This document shows positions 7,654-15,779 of a stretch of 49,131 bases of DNA, one piece after another; within the stretch, counting starts at the first letter, position 1, and the number at the start of each line of letters is the position of its first letter. The position numbers and the translations under genes were made by a program. The notes beneath the pieces are model-generated. The model was given only the letters and a program-made list of their open reading frames with translations. It had not been told where the DNA came from and did no database searches. Where the stretch lies: positions 1 to 49,131 of the IMG/VR virus record IMGVR_UViG_3300034061_004397; one strand, 5' to 3'. This DNA is from a virus.

Positions 7654-8576
7654 GTCGCCACCTCCGCGACCGGGTCGATTTCGTTGTGGCGGGCCTGGAT
7701 CATTTCGCGGGCCTCGTCGGCCTGCTCGGCGGTGATCTTGGAATCCGACTCCAGCTTGTCGATCTTGTCGCCCAACTCCCCAAGCGCGACCAAAGTCGCC
7801 GCCTCGGCGATCTGCTCGCGAATCGTCTTCCTCTGCGGCTTGCTCTCCGCCGCCGGGCCGCCTGAAAACATCGGCGAAAGAGCGTCGAACGTCATGGGCA
7901 GCGTCGGCTCCAGGCCGAACCGGTTCTTCGCGTCCCAGGCCGCGGCCCGCTCGGTGTGCAGCACACGCTCCCGGCCGCCAACGGCCTTTTTCCGGCCGTC
8001 AGTGCCCTCGACCAGTGCCGATTTGTAAGTGGCGAACAGCAAGCAATCAGCCCATTCCTTCACCAGCGCCGCCCCCTGCTTGCTCAGTTTCAGTTCGTGG
8101 CGATCGTAGCCGTCCGTCAACTCCGGCGGGCTCGTTCTCTTGACGCAAGAATGACCGACAAGGACCACGTTCAGGCCGACGGCCACCAGGCCGTCGAGAG
8201 CGTCGAGGAACTTCGCGAGTTGTTCCGCCACGGCCACCCAGCCCTTGCCGAATCCAAAGTCTTCGATTGACTTTTTGTCGGCATCGCGGATCACCTTCTC
8301 CGCCAGTAGCCGCTCGGCCCAGTCGATCGAATCGACGATGATCGTCTCGAAGCCTTGGCGATCGACCTTGAGCTCGGCGAGCGCCAGAAGGATCGTCTTC
8401 CAATCGGGGATCGCCACGCGGGCCACGTCCAGGTGCCGCGTGCCGTCCTCGGTGTCGAGCACCAGCGGCGCAGGGAACGCCGCCGCCAGCGTGCTCTTGC
8501 CCACACCCTCCACGCCGTAGATCACGGCTCGAACCGGGGCGTGCTGCCGCCCGCGTGAAATCTTCAAAACTCCCAT
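7650..8576 (-). CDS. Sak4-like RecA-fold ATPase (single-strand annealing)
   Basis: 308 residues from the ATG that follows a strong AAGGAG site. Walker A GVEGVGKST at 21-29, Walker B-type IIVDS at 79-83, and a VVLVGHS strand about 70 residues later. Order and size match phage Sak4-type ATPases, which work with an SSB in annealing-based recombination; an SSB-like gene is two genes downstream. The C-terminal ~80 residues are helical and charged. The 29-residue N-terminal extension to 8663 was rejected. Confidence 0.8.
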   Translation of the reverse strand: MGVLKISRGRQHAPVRAVIYGVEGVGKSTLAAAFPAPLVLDTEDGTRHLDVARVAIPDWKTILLALAELKVDRQGFETIIVDSIDWAERLLAEKVIRDADKKSIEDFGFGKGWVAVAEQLAKFLDALDGLVAVGLNVVLVGHSCVKRTSPPELTDGYDRHELKLSKQGAALVKEWADCLLFATYKSALVEGTDGRKKAVGGRERVLHTERAAAWDAKNRFGLEPTLPMTFDALSPMFSGGPAAESKPQRKTIREQIAEAATLVALGELGDKIDKLESDSKITAEQADEAREMIQARHNEIDPVAEVAT

Positions 8577-8589
8577 GACTGAACTCCTT

Positions 8590-8814
8590 TCAGTTGTCAA
8601 CCTGCCGGGCCAACTCTGCGCTCGCACGCTCGCACGATTCACGCAGGGCCAGCCAATGACCACTCAATGCCCTATCCATCGAAATCCCGCTCGATTCCTT
8701 GTGCTGCACGAAACTGTTCGCCGTCCGGAGGACGCCAATCAGCGACTCCATCAACAGCGACTTTTGCGTGCCTTCCGCTCGCCGATCAATCGTCGTCCGT
8801 GACCGCGGATACAT
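8590..8814 (-). CDS. hypothetical 74-residue protein
   Basis: Begins MYPRSRTTIDRRAEG and is helical and basic (ALRESCERASAELARQ at the C-terminus). It overlaps the CsrA gene by 29 bp, so its true start may be further in. Not recognised. Confidence 0.5.
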   Translation of the reverse strand: MYPRSRTTIDRRAEGTQKSLLMESLIGVLRTANSFVQHKESSGISMDRALSGHWLALRESCERASAELARQVDN

Positions 8815-8977
8815 CGCACTCGCCCTCCGTGAGCAACTCCGACCGCACGACAGCAACGTGTGGCGGTGCCACAATCCCGATGCGGACGCGCCTCCCGGGG
8901 CCAATCCGCGTCACGACAACAGTCACGTCGTCGCCAATCTGGATTGACTCAGCCTCTTTTCGCCCAAGCACAAGCAT
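8786..8977 (-). CDS. csrA: CsrA-family translational regulator
   Basis: 63 residues with the CsrA signature throughout: MLVLGRKEAESIQIGDDVTV, then GRRVRIGIVAPPHVAVVR with Arg45 at the RNA-binding position. CsrA dimers bind GGA motifs around ribosome-binding sites. A phage copy could reprogramme host or phage translation; many genes here have GGAGG or GAGGAG leaders that could be targets. The start at MLVL fits the family; the upstream extension to 9073 was rejected. Confidence 0.85.
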   Translation of the reverse strand: MLVLGRKEAESIQIGDDVTVVVTRIGPGRRVRIGIVAPPHVAVVRSELLTEGECDVSAVTDDD

Positions 8978-8993
8978 TTGCCTCTCCCGTTCG

Positions 8994-9236
8994 TCAACCG
9001 TGATTCGCGGGCCCGCTCCTGTTGATGCCGCTCCTCTGCGGCTCCCTTCCGTGGGCATCCTTCCCCACGGCATCCTTGATCGTCTCGACGTAATGCCGGA
9101 TCGTCTCGATGGCTTCGGTCACCAGCTCCAGCGTCCCGAGCAGCACGACGGCCTTGCATCCGCAGTCGGTGGCGAAATCCACCTGGTTGAGAATGCCCTG
9201 CGCCGCCCGCTGAATCCCGGCCAGCGACGGAGTCAC
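8994..9236 (-). CDS. hypothetical 80-residue helical protein
   Basis: The GTG start overlaps the preceding TGA (GTGA). Residues 1-60 are helical with a CGC motif and a hydrophobic run (KAVVLLGTLELVTEAIETI); the C-terminus is polar. Not recognised. Confidence 0.55.
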   Translation of the reverse strand: MTPSLAGIQRAAQGILNQVDFATDCGCKAVVLLGTLELVTEAIETIRHYVETIKDAVGKDAHGREPQRSGINRSGPANHG

Positions 9237-9448
9237 TTGTGGTCGCGGAGTATTTCCGCCAGCGGCCCCGGGCAATGCGGCGCAGCCTGACGCCAATGGG
9301 CGAACTGGTTTCGCATCATCTCGCCTTGCCTGTTCCAGCCCCGCTGGAGCTCCTGGCACATGGCCTCGATCTGCTCGCGATTCGGCCAGCAGTTCTCCGC
9401 GGCCTCCTCCTCGTCTCGCGCTCCGACGTACTCGTGTGACCCGTCCAT
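9233..9448 (-). CDS. hypothetical 71-residue protein
   Basis: First gene after the putative early promoter. Acidic N-terminus (GARDEEEAAENC), then a Trp/Gln-rich helical part (MCQELQRGWNRQGEMM) and a CPGP motif. Function unknown. Confidence 0.55.
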   Translation of the reverse strand: MDGSHEYVGARDEEEAAENCWPNREQIEAMCQELQRGWNRQGEMMRNQFAHWRQAAPHCPGPLAEILRDHK

Positions 9449-9518
9449 GGGTGGCCCTTTCGTCCTGCGGGCTGCGCCGTTTCTTGCTTGGCACCGGCGC
9501 GTCCCTCGCCTGTGAATG

Positions 9519-9537
9519 ATCGACCGTTGTGGTCGAT
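9519..9537. promoter_or_regulatory. candidate operator, inverted repeat
   Basis: ATCGACC (9519-9525), a 5-base spacer and GGTCGAT (9531-9537) form a perfect inverted repeat. It lies just downstream of the putative early promoter and beside the Xre-type repressor gene, so it is a candidate repressor binding site. Confidence 0.5.
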
Positions 9538-9546
9538 GCTGGGCGG

Positions 9547-9575
9547 AAGGTACGGCAACGCGAAAACTCCGTCAA
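9547..9575 (-). promoter_or_regulatory. putative early promoter, sigma70-type
   Basis: On the minus strand TTGACG (9575-9570) and TACCTT (9552-9547) are separated by 17 bp. The -35 box lies in the loop of an 8-bp inverted repeat, AAAACTCC (9563-9570) / GGAGTTTT (9578-9585). The inverted repeat might also end the upstream repressor transcript. Confidence 0.5.
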
Positions 9576-9617
9576 GAGGAGTTTTCTCTTTTTCGTATCA
9601 GCCTGAAAAACTCGGCT

Positions 9618-9866
9618 TTATGCCAGCTTTTCGAGCGTCACGCCAAGCGCGGCGGCGATGGCCTTGACGGTACTCACTCGCGGGGACGCAATCCCGCCCG
9701 TCAGGATTCGATAGAGCGTAGCCTTTGCGATGCCGGCGCGGCCCGCGACTTCGTCGATATGCAGGCCCCGGAACTCAGCCAGCGATTCGATCCTCACGCC
9801 TAGATCGCACCGTCGAATCGTCCGTGGCCTGCCACCAGGGTGTCTAGTCTGCCCGTTCAATTGCAT
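9618..9866 (-). CDS. Xre-family HTH repressor
   Basis: 82 residues from an ATG with a GGAGG site. A helix-turn-helix of Xre type spans about residues 25-78 (IDEVAGRAGIAKATLYRILTGG ... VSTVKAIAAALGVTLEKL). The N-terminus carries an AT-hook-like GGRPR. It sits between the integrase and the early operon, the usual place for a lysogeny repressor. A TTG-started extension to 9905 is possible. Confidence 0.8.
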   Translation of the reverse strand: MQLNGQTRHPGGRPRTIRRCDLGVRIESLAEFRGLHIDEVAGRAGIAKATLYRILTGGIASPRVSTVKAIAAALGVTLEKLA

Positions 9867-10102
9867 CTGCGGCCTCCGCGGCATTATCGCTTTGGTTTTG
9901 GGCAAGATGCGTAGCCTTGTTCATGGCCGCAGGTCGCGATCCGACAGGATTGCAACCATCGGCGAGTGGCGGGGACAGGACGCAACCCTCCCCTATCACT
10001 CGTGCTGCGGGTAATCGGCACAACCGGCCCAACCGGCATGCCGACACGGAGGGGGCTACGCACACGGAAGTGTGAACTATCCATTCCGCGGAGGTACACA
10101 CC

Positions 10103-11116
10103 ATGACGCTCAACTGCTTCCTGGACACTGTCTATGTTCCGCTCCGGCTGCGCGGCCGGAGCAAGGAATCCGTTCGACTCCTGCGGCACGCGATTACTCA
10201 GTACGGCCGATGGCTGGGCCGGCCGGCGACACTCGACGATCTCGACGATCTGGCGGTCAGCCAATGGTTGACCGCCATGGGCCAGAAAAAGGCACCCAAC
10301 TCGGTCGCCCGGGAGCGTTCCGGGATCCTCGCGCTTTGGAACCTGGCCCAAGGCCGGGGCCTGGTGCGGCTTCGCCCCACCGTGGCCCCCGAGCTGGTGC
10401 CGCAGTCGGTCCCCCGGGCCTTCACGGAGGACGAGCTAGGTCGCCTGGCCCGCGCGGCCCTTCAGGCGACCGGCTGGATCGGCCCAGTGCCCGCGTGCGT
10501 GTTTTTTCCTGCGCTGTTGGCGGTGGGGCTCGAGACGGGCGAGCGGATCTCCGCGATGCTCAACACTCCAGCCGGTTACTGGCGTCGGCCGATGCTCACC
10601 GTGCCGGCGAGCGTCAGGAAAGGGGGCAGGCAGGAGCGTGTCTACGAGCTCTCGCCGGAGGCGAGCGATCTGCTCGACGCTGCCAGCCGTCACGGTGGGC
10701 CTACCGTCTTCTGGTGGCTCGCGTCCGGCACGGCCTTGAGGAAGCGGTGGAAGACCATTACCCGCCGGGCAGGAGTCGGCGACGGTCGAGATGTCCAATT
10801 CCATGCCCTGAGACGCAGCACTGCCTCGTTCCTGGCCGCGGCTGGGCTCGATGCAACCGCCTTCCTCGGTCATTCCAGCGATCGGGTCACACGTCGCAGC
10901 TACATTGACCCTCGCGTGGCCGAAAAAAATCGCCCGAAGGCGTGGCAGTCCATGCCGCGGCTGTTTGTGGGCGATTTGCAGCCCGGCAAGCCCGTTCTGG
11001 ACCGTCAGGAAGGGCCTGAATTTGGCCCAGGAAGCCCGTTTGTGGGGGTGGACGCACCGGCCGCGGCCGGCGACAATCGGGCCCCTGGCGGCCTGTCGGG
11101 AGAGAAACGGGCATAA
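10103..11116 (+). CDS. int: tyrosine recombinase (phage integrase)
   Basis: 337 residues. The SAM-like N-terminal domain (about 10-95) is followed by the catalytic domain: first Arg in GERISAM, HALRRS (His-x-x-Arg), GHSS, and Tyr in RRSYIDP. These are the catalytic residues of tyrosine recombinases. I see no extra helix typical of integron integrases, so it is more likely the phage integrase than IntI. Good GGAGGT site; transcribed opposite to the repressor. A ~60-residue C-terminal tail after the Tyr is low complexity. Confidence 0.85.
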   Translation: MTLNCFLDTVYVPLRLRGRSKESVRLLRHAITQYGRWLGRPATLDDLDDLAVSQWLTAMGQKKAPNSVARERSGILALWNLAQGRGLVRLRPTVAPELVPQSVPRAFTEDELGRLARAALQATGWIGPVPACVFFPALLAVGLETGERISAMLNTPAGYWRRPMLTVPASVRKGGRQERVYELSPEASDLLDAASRHGGPTVFWWLASGTALRKRWKTITRRAGVGDGRDVQFHALRRSTASFLAAAGLDATAFLGHSSDRVTRRSYIDPRVAEKNRPKAWQSMPRLFVGDLQPGKPVLDRQEGPEFGPGSPFVGVDAPAAAGDNRAPGGLSGEKRA

Positions 11117-11192
11117 CGTGGGGTTCGCAGCCGGTGGCCCCGCGGGACGCGGGGCGGAAGGACCCACCCCCCAAAAGGGGGGGTGGGGGGTA

Positions 11193-11318
11193 TACCCCCC
11201 AAAAAGGGGTATTTCGCAAGCCCCCCCACCTACCCTCATAGACGTGGGGGTACCCCCCTTGTGGGGTATTTCGCAAGGCCGCTCGACCGTACCCCCCCAC
11301 AATGGGGTATTTCGCAAG
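11193..11318 (+). repeat. three iterated repeats beside the integrase
   Basis: Three copies of TACCCCCC, 4-6 bases, then GGGGTATTTCGCAAG, at 11193-11220, 11251-11277 and 11290-11318. Each has a C-run facing a G-run, so each can fold. Each contains the dispersed octamer GTATTTCG. Candidate recombinase arm sites, part of attP, or a replication iteron. The whole 11117-11587 stretch has no convincing gene; it also holds CCCCCCAAAAGGGGGG-type palindromes just upstream. Confidence 0.7.
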
Positions 11319-11351
11319 CCTGCACCCTCACAATGGGGGGAGGGTACACAA

Positions 11352-11381
11352 GCGTACACGTCGGCACGTTGACGTGTACGC
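11352..11381. promoter_or_regulatory. 11-bp inverted repeat
   Basis: GCGTACACGTC and GACGTGTACGC form a perfect inverted repeat with an 8-base spacer, 34 bp after the iterated repeats. Could be an operator, a recombinase core site or an origin element. Confidence 0.5.
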
Positions 11382-11513
11382 ACGTTCAACGAATGCCCCA
11401 CCTATGGGGGGCCGGCCCGGGCCGGCCTCCCGGTCGGATTCTCAAATGCCAAGTGTCCAGTCGGGCCCACCTTGCCTGCGGCGCTCGTGAAAAAAGTTTT
11501 TTTGGATTCAGGC

Positions 11514-11542
11514 TTGACGCTTAACTGTGTCGATCGTATAAA
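11514..11542 (+). promoter_or_regulatory. sigma70-type promoter for the 11588 gene
   Basis: TTGACG, 17 bp, TATAAA. An A6/T7 tract around 11490-11504 lies directly upstream and could act as an UP element. The segment after the -10 (ATACTGGCAGA ... GGGCACGA) is repeated after the 11781 promoter. Confidence 0.7.
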
Positions 11543-11587
11543 TACTGGCAGACGGGGCACGAGAAACCACGAACGAGGAGAAAGACG

Positions 11588-11794
11588 ATGAGAACGGAAT
11601 TCGATCCCACAGTGATTCAGGCCGCCCGGGAATGGCTTATCGAATGCTTCGAGAGTCAAGAGGAAGAAATTCTTGAGGCTTCAGACCAAGTCATTTACTT
11701 CAACGTGTGCAAGCATCACGACGGTGGATGGAACGAATTTCTAAAAGGCCTTCTCGACCTTTCATTTTCAGAATCACAGTTTGACAACAACTGA
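11588..11794 (+). CDS. hypothetical 68-residue acidic protein
   Basis: GAGGAG site before the ATG. Acidic, helical protein (REWLIECFESQEEEILEASD) with FNVCKHHDGGWNEF in the middle. It has its own strong promoter. Less GC-rich than the genes that follow. Not recognised. Confidence 0.65.
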   Translation: MRTEFDPTVIQAAREWLIECFESQEEEILEASDQVIYFNVCKHHDGGWNEFLKGLLDLSFSESQFDNN

Positions 11795-11808
11795 ACCGAT
11801 TGTATAAA
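11781..11808 (+). promoter_or_regulatory. sigma70-type promoter for the 11839 gene
   Basis: Consensus TTGACA, 16 bp, TATAAA. It overlaps the last codons of the preceding gene. The downstream leader resembles that of the 11514 promoter. Confidence 0.7.
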
Positions 11809-11838
11809 TACTGGCAGAAGGGCACGACGAACTGAATC

Positions 11839-12414
11839 ATGGACCTTGAATTTCACAAGTCGCGGGCCGCGGCCGCCGGCATCGAGTGGCAGATTGTCGC
11901 CGCGGAATATGCCCGCGTCCGCCAGCTTGAACGTGACGAGCTCGACCGGGCCGCGGCCGCCCGGGCGGATGCCGCCCGGGCGCAGTCCGGCAACGGCAGC
12001 GCCGCGGCATTCAAGTCGCGACACCGGCGAGCATTCAACGGTGGCGACTCAACGTATATTCGCGGCCTCGACGTGGTCGCCGCCGGCCGCGGCTTGACGG
12101 CGGACGAGTTGTACGACGACTTGGCGGCCGGCGCCGATACTCTCCGCCCGGCGGATGACGTGTACCAAATCGTGATCGACGCCTTGACGGCAACGCCGGC
12201 CGGAGAGGACGAGTATCTCCCCCTGCCCGCCGCGGCCGCCGCGGCCGACATTACCGAACAATGGTTGCGTCAACTCGTGAAGGCCGGCCGCGTTCGCGGC
12301 CGCCGGGCCGGCCGATGCTGGAAGGTCCTCGCGGCCGACGTGGCGTTCTTCGCCCGGCATCCAACGGCCGGCCGGCCGCGGCTGCGGGCTCACCTTGAAC
12401 CGTCGCCATTCTGA
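11839..12414 (+). CDS. protein with C-terminal excisionase-like HTH
   Basis: 191 residues. The N-terminal half is charged and Ala-rich; residues about 125-175 resemble an HTH_17/excisionase fold (ADITEQWLRQLVKAGRVRGR, then WKVLAADVAFF), followed by a GRPR tail. The two tandem HTH proteins at 17791 and 18031 share the 'GRIRG ... GRPR' layout. It could be a DNA-binding regulator or recombination directionality factor for the nearby integrase. Codon use is extremely GC-rich. Confidence 0.6.
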   Translation: MDLEFHKSRAAAAGIEWQIVAAEYARVRQLERDELDRAAAARADAARAQSGNGSAAAFKSRHRRAFNGGDSTYIRGLDVVAAGRGLTADELYDDLAAGADTLRPADDVYQIVIDALTATPAGEDEYLPLPAAAAAADITEQWLRQLVKAGRVRGRRAGRCWKVLAADVAFFARHPTAGRPRLRAHLEPSPF

Positions 12415-12479
12415 ACCGATCGACAATCCCGATACGGCCGCGGGAAACCGGCCGTGCACCCTTGAACGGAGCCCCTACT

Positions 12480-12797
12480 ATGACGATCGTGCCTGACTTG
12501 GCAAGCGTACCTCATGACGTGGAATGGTCGATCCTCAGGTCCGCGGACCTGCAATCCGTCCGGCGCCGGCTGCAACGCACGCTAGGCTTGTGGGGCGTCG
12601 ATGAGTGGCGCAACCACTCCGGGAGTGGCGACCCGGCCGCGGTCGCGCTAGAGCGCCAAGCATTTGCCGGCCGTACCTGGGCATGGCGAGCCGCGGCCCG
12701 GGCCCGAATGCTCCGCCCGTCCGCCGTCCGCCGCGCTGTCCTCGTGCGCCACGAGGCCCCGGCCCCGGCCGCCGTTGTCCGCCGCCCTGCCCGATAG
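12480..12797 (+). CDS. hypothetical 105-residue protein
   Basis: Starts MTIVPDLASVPHDVEWSIL after a CGGAG site. Trp/Arg-rich (LGLWGVDEWRNH, TWAWRAAARAR) with a low-complexity Pro/Ala/Arg C-terminus. Not recognised. Confidence 0.5.
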   Translation: MTIVPDLASVPHDVEWSILRSADLQSVRRRLQRTLGLWGVDEWRNHSGSGDPAAVALERQAFAGRTWAWRAAARARMLRPSAVRRAVLVRHEAPAPAAVVRRPAR

Positions 12798-12840
12798 CCC
12801 CGCGGCCGCCGGGCCCGGCCGCCAGGCCGGCCCGGGGGCC

Positions 12841-12910
12841 GCCGACCGCCGACCGCTGACCGCCGACCGCCGACCGCCGACCAACGACCACCGACCGCCG
12901 ACCACCGAGG
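12841..12910 (+). repeat. tandem heptamer array, about 10 units of GCCGACC
   Basis: Ten consecutive 7-base units; six are exact GCCGACC, the rest differ by one to three bases. The last unit runs into the GAGGAG ribosome-binding site of the 12922 gene. Likely a slippage-prone spacer whose length could vary between isolates. Confidence 0.8.
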
Positions 12911-12921
12911 AGCCGCCGACC

Positions 12922-13176
12922 ATGACCGCCGTTCAATTTTGCCGACTGTCCGCAGAACTCGCCGACAAGCCGGCCGCCGTCCGGCTTGCCGTGGCTTGCA
13001 TGGCCGCCGGCGACCTGGCCGCGGCCGCCGACCACACCGGTGGCCGGTTTACTGACGATTGGTGGACGGCGGAGTTTTTCGTCCGCCGGCTCGCCGAGCA
13101 CGGCGCCGCCGACGCGCCCCGCTTCACCGCCGCCGAGCCCGTCCGCCGGGCACAGCGCGACCTTTTCGCCAACTGA
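12922..13176 (+). CDS. hypothetical 84-residue protein
   Basis: Starts MTAVQFCRLSAEL after the heptamer array. Ala-rich helices, then FTDDWWTAEFFVRRLAEHG, ending VRRAQRDLFAN. An in-frame extension to 12664 runs through the repeat and was rejected. Not recognised. Confidence 0.6.
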   Translation: MTAVQFCRLSAELADKPAAVRLAVACMAAGDLAAAADHTGGRFTDDWWTAEFFVRRLAEHGAADAPRFTAAEPVRRAQRDLFAN

Positions 13177-13238
13177 CGCACACCCGATACGGCCGCGGGA
13201 CAATCGGCCGCCGACCCCTTGACCCAGGAGCCTTGAAG

Positions 13239-13448
13239 ATGACCACCCCCACCAAAACGTACCGTATCGTCCGAATCGCCGACCCGCGTAGCGGCGGCGT
13301 GTGCTCATGGTTTGAGATTGAGGGCATGACCGCCGACGGCGGCCGCTGGCACGTCGCGACGTGCGACACAAGGACCGAGGCCCGATGCCTGGTGCGGCAG
13401 ATCGAAGCCGCCGACGCCGCGCGGGCCGCTTCCGAAAAATCCGCCTGA
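13239..13448 (+). CDS. hypothetical 69-residue protein
   Basis: Compact beta-alpha pattern: TYRIVRIADPRSGGVCSWFE, EGMTADGGRWHVATCDT, then a C-terminal helix. Own ribosome-binding site (CAGGAG). Not recognised. Confidence 0.6.
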   Translation: MTTPTKTYRIVRIADPRSGGVCSWFEIEGMTADGGRWHVATCDTRTEARCLVRQIEAADAARAASEKSA

Positions 13449-13452
13449 CCCC

Positions 13453-13481
13453 TTGCATTCTATCTTAACCGAGCGTAGTAT
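13453..13481 (+). promoter_or_regulatory. sigma70-type promoter
   Basis: TTGCAT, 17 bp, TAGTAT, upstream of the 13541 gene. Followed by a GCGGCC/GGCCGC hairpin and GCACAACA before the ribosome-binding site; the same leader plan recurs at 14578. Confidence 0.65.
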
Positions 13482-13540
13482 CCTTCTGACGATTGATCCC
13501 ACACCCGCGGCCGAGGCCGCACAACACGAGGAAAAGTACC

Positions 13541-14551
13541 ATGAGCGTTGCCCAGCTTGATGCCCGAGAACTTGCTTCCGTTGCCGCGTCCGCCGTCCGG
13601 CTTGGCTTGTGCCAGCTGGCAGACGTGGCCGACATGCTCGCAACCGTATCCGCCGCGAACGCCGCCGCGCTGGCGTCGCAGTATGGTGACCAGGCCGAGC
13701 CCGCCGACGCGGCTGAAATTGAATCGCTCGCGCTGGACATTCTCGCCGATCGGCTGGACGCTATCGGGTGGGCGCCGCTCACCTACAACTGCTTCACCAA
13801 CGACGGAACCGGCTTCCTGCCCGCGCAGGTGGCCGACCGCGTGCGCAGCATCGAGGACGCATGCCGCAAGCATGAGGACCGAGAGCAGGCCCAAGCCGCC
13901 CGGGCCGAGGCCAACGCCGTAGCGTATGACGACGTGCCGCGGCTCCCCACGATGGACGCCGACCAGCTCCGCCAGGCGATGACCGACGCCGGAGCCGACC
14001 GCGTTATCTTGGCTCGCTTCCGGGTGGACGAATCCGACGGGCACACCGACTACTACGGCGGCCGAACGACCCGGGAGGTCGTGATCGGGCTCGGCCGTGG
14101 CCGGCGGGAATCGTTCGCCCAACTGCGCAAGGCCGCGGCCGGGTTCAAGCCGACCGCCGACTACGGGCCGGGATTGTCACGCTGGCACGCCCAGCCGGTC
14201 ACCACGGAAGACTACACAGATGAACGCGGTCACCGCGTATACGCTGGCACCGTGTCCGGCTGGCATCGTGAACTGGTAGCCGGCCCGCTGCCAACCAGGG
14301 CGGCCGCCGATGCCCACGCGGCCGCCAATCCGCTGTCCCCGCTCAACATGGCCCACGGGCCGATTGTCCCGCTGGCTTGGAGCATCAAGGAAGACAGCAT
14401 CGAGCATCGCGAAAACTACAGCATGGGAGGCGGCAACTATCTCGGCGACAGCCGATACGGCGGCTGGACCGTCTGCAGCTCGACCTGGCTACCCGCTTCG
14501 ATCGAGTTTTTTTCGCTCACCGCGCACGGCACGAAGGCCCGAACCAAGTAG
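13541..14551 (+). CDS. hypothetical 336-residue protein
   Basis: Largest protein of the plus module after the integrase. Residues 1-120 are Ala-rich helices (ELASVAASAVRLGLCQLADV). Residues 150-270 look like mixed beta structure (VILARFRVDESDGHTDYYGG, TTREVVIGLG). The C-terminus has HRENYSMGGGNYLGDSRYGG and ASIEFFSLTAHG. A GAGG site and a promoter precede it; an A8 run follows the stop. No family recognised. Confidence 0.6.
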   Translation: MSVAQLDARELASVAASAVRLGLCQLADVADMLATVSAANAAALASQYGDQAEPADAAEIESLALDILADRLDAIGWAPLTYNCFTNDGTGFLPAQVADRVRSIEDACRKHEDREQAQAARAEANAVAYDDVPRLPTMDADQLRQAMTDAGADRVILARFRVDESDGHTDYYGGRTTREVVIGLGRGRRESFAQLRKAAAGFKPTADYGPGLSRWHAQPVTTEDYTDERGHRVYAGTVSGWHRELVAGPLPTRAAADAHAAANPLSPLNMAHGPIVPLAWSIKEDSIEHRENYSMGGGNYLGDSRYGGWTVCSSTWLPASIEFFSLTAHGTKARTK

Positions 14552-14577
14552 CCCAAAAAAAATCCAGAACGCCCCCC

Positions 14578-14606
14578 TTGCTTTCCGATTGAACCCAACG
14601 TAGAAT
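14578..14606 (+). promoter_or_regulatory. sigma70-type promoter
   Basis: TTGCTT, 17 bp, TAGAAT, with the same downstream leader plan as the 13453 promoter (GCGGC hairpin, then GCACAAC). Confidence 0.65.
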
Positions 14607-14662
14607 CCTCGAGACGATACCAACCCGCGGCCGCAAGCCGCACAACCCCAGGAGATGAAACC

Positions 14663-14962
14663 ATGACCGCCGACCTTGCCACCGCCGCCGTGACTTTCGC
14701 CGTGAACGCCGCATGGCGCCGCCTTTACTTGATCGGATGGACGCCCGCCGAAGTCCGCGACGAATCCGAAGCACTGGCCGCGGCCGTGAACGCCGCCGTC
14801 CGTGCCGCAATCCCGGCGGCCCTCGCGGACGCCCGCGCCGCCATCGAAGCCGGGATGGCCGCGGCCGCCGAGGAGACTTTCCGCGCTTCCTTCGTCCTTG
14901 CCGGCATCGCGGCCGCCGACCGTCACCACGCCGCCCGCCGCCCCGAGGCGGTGCCCGCCTGA
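14663..14962 (+). CDS. hypothetical 99-residue Ala-rich protein
   Basis: Almost entirely Ala-rich helix (ALAAAVNAAVRAAIPAALAD) after a WRRLYLIGWTPAEVRDE N-terminus. The downstream spacer contains a CCCTGCC/GGCAGGG hairpin and a CCGGGCCGGCCCGG palindrome. Not recognised. Confidence 0.55.
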   Translation: MTADLATAAVTFAVNAAWRRLYLIGWTPAEVRDESEALAAAVNAAVRAAIPAALADARAAIEAGMAAAAEETFRASFVLAGIAAADRHHAARRPEAVPA

Positions 14963-15068
14963 CCCTGGCCGCCCCGGCCACCCCTGCCGCCTTCGGGCAG
15001 GGGGAACCGGGCCGGCCCGGCGACCGCCGGACACCGCGACCCACTACCACCACCGAGGATCCTTGACC

Positions 15069-15674
15069 ATGACAACCGCGACCCAGGCCCGCAACCGTGC
15101 TCACTACGCCGAGCGGCTCGCCGCCGTACTTGGCGACGGCTCCCGATGGGAGTATCGAGGCGAATGCACTGAGCTCCCCCAGGCTACCGGCCGCTGCTCG
15201 TGCGGCCACCACGGGCTCCGCGTGCTTTTCACGCTGCACAACATGGACGACGGCCGGACCGCCATCGTCGGCCGGGTATGCGTCACCCAGTATGCCGGCA
15301 TCACCCCGGCCACGCTGGCCGCCGTCCAGGCCACCGCCGAACGGCTCGAGGCCGCGGCCGCCGACCGAGCCCGGGCCGCGCGTGAGACCGCCCGCGCCTT
15401 GACCGTGAGCGCGGCCCTCGATGAGCTGTCCGCGGCCCACTACGCGATCGACGAGGCGTGCCAGGCATGGCGGGACCTGCACCCCGGGCAGACGTGGGCC
15501 CCGTACCACGTCTACCGCCGGCAGCAGGCCGCCGCGCGGCTGGCGGACCGGCAGCCGACGCACCCGTACGTCCGGCTTCCGCAACTCAGGACCGCCGCCG
15601 GCATCGTCGCCCGGCTGCGCCGGGAAATCCGGGCGGCCGGCGACGTGCTCGACCAGGTCAAAGCCTACGCGTGA
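15069..15674 (+). CDS. hypothetical 201-residue protein with zinc-ribbon-like N-terminus
   Basis: CRCSC-type cysteines (GRCSCGHHGL and CVTQYAG) near residues 41-71 could bind zinc. The segment LFTLHNMDDGRTAIVGRVCV lies between them. The rest is Ala/Arg-rich helix. A longer in-frame reading from 14802 was rejected because this ATG has its own leader. Function unknown; nucleic-acid binding is plausible. Confidence 0.6.
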   Translation: MTTATQARNRAHYAERLAAVLGDGSRWEYRGECTELPQATGRCSCGHHGLRVLFTLHNMDDGRTAIVGRVCVTQYAGITPATLAAVQATAERLEAAAADRARAARETARALTVSAALDELSAAHYAIDEACQAWRDLHPGQTWAPYHVYRRQQAAARLADRQPTHPYVRLPQLRTAAGIVARLRREIRAAGDVLDQVKAYA

Positions 15675-15779
15675 GCCCGGCCGCCCCGGCCACCGCCGCC
15701 CCACCGGGGACGGCGGGCACCGGGCCGGCCCGGCACACCGCCGGACACCGATCCGAAATACCACCGAGGAGCCCATGCC

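Noticed and set aside
10103-11116. Integrase as an integron integrase
   Set aside because: Catalytic residues are those of any tyrosine recombinase and I see no IntI-specific helix; it lies far from the array.
11160-11340. CRISPR-like array
   Set aside because: Only three units of unequal spacing, no unique spacers, and internal G/C palindromes.
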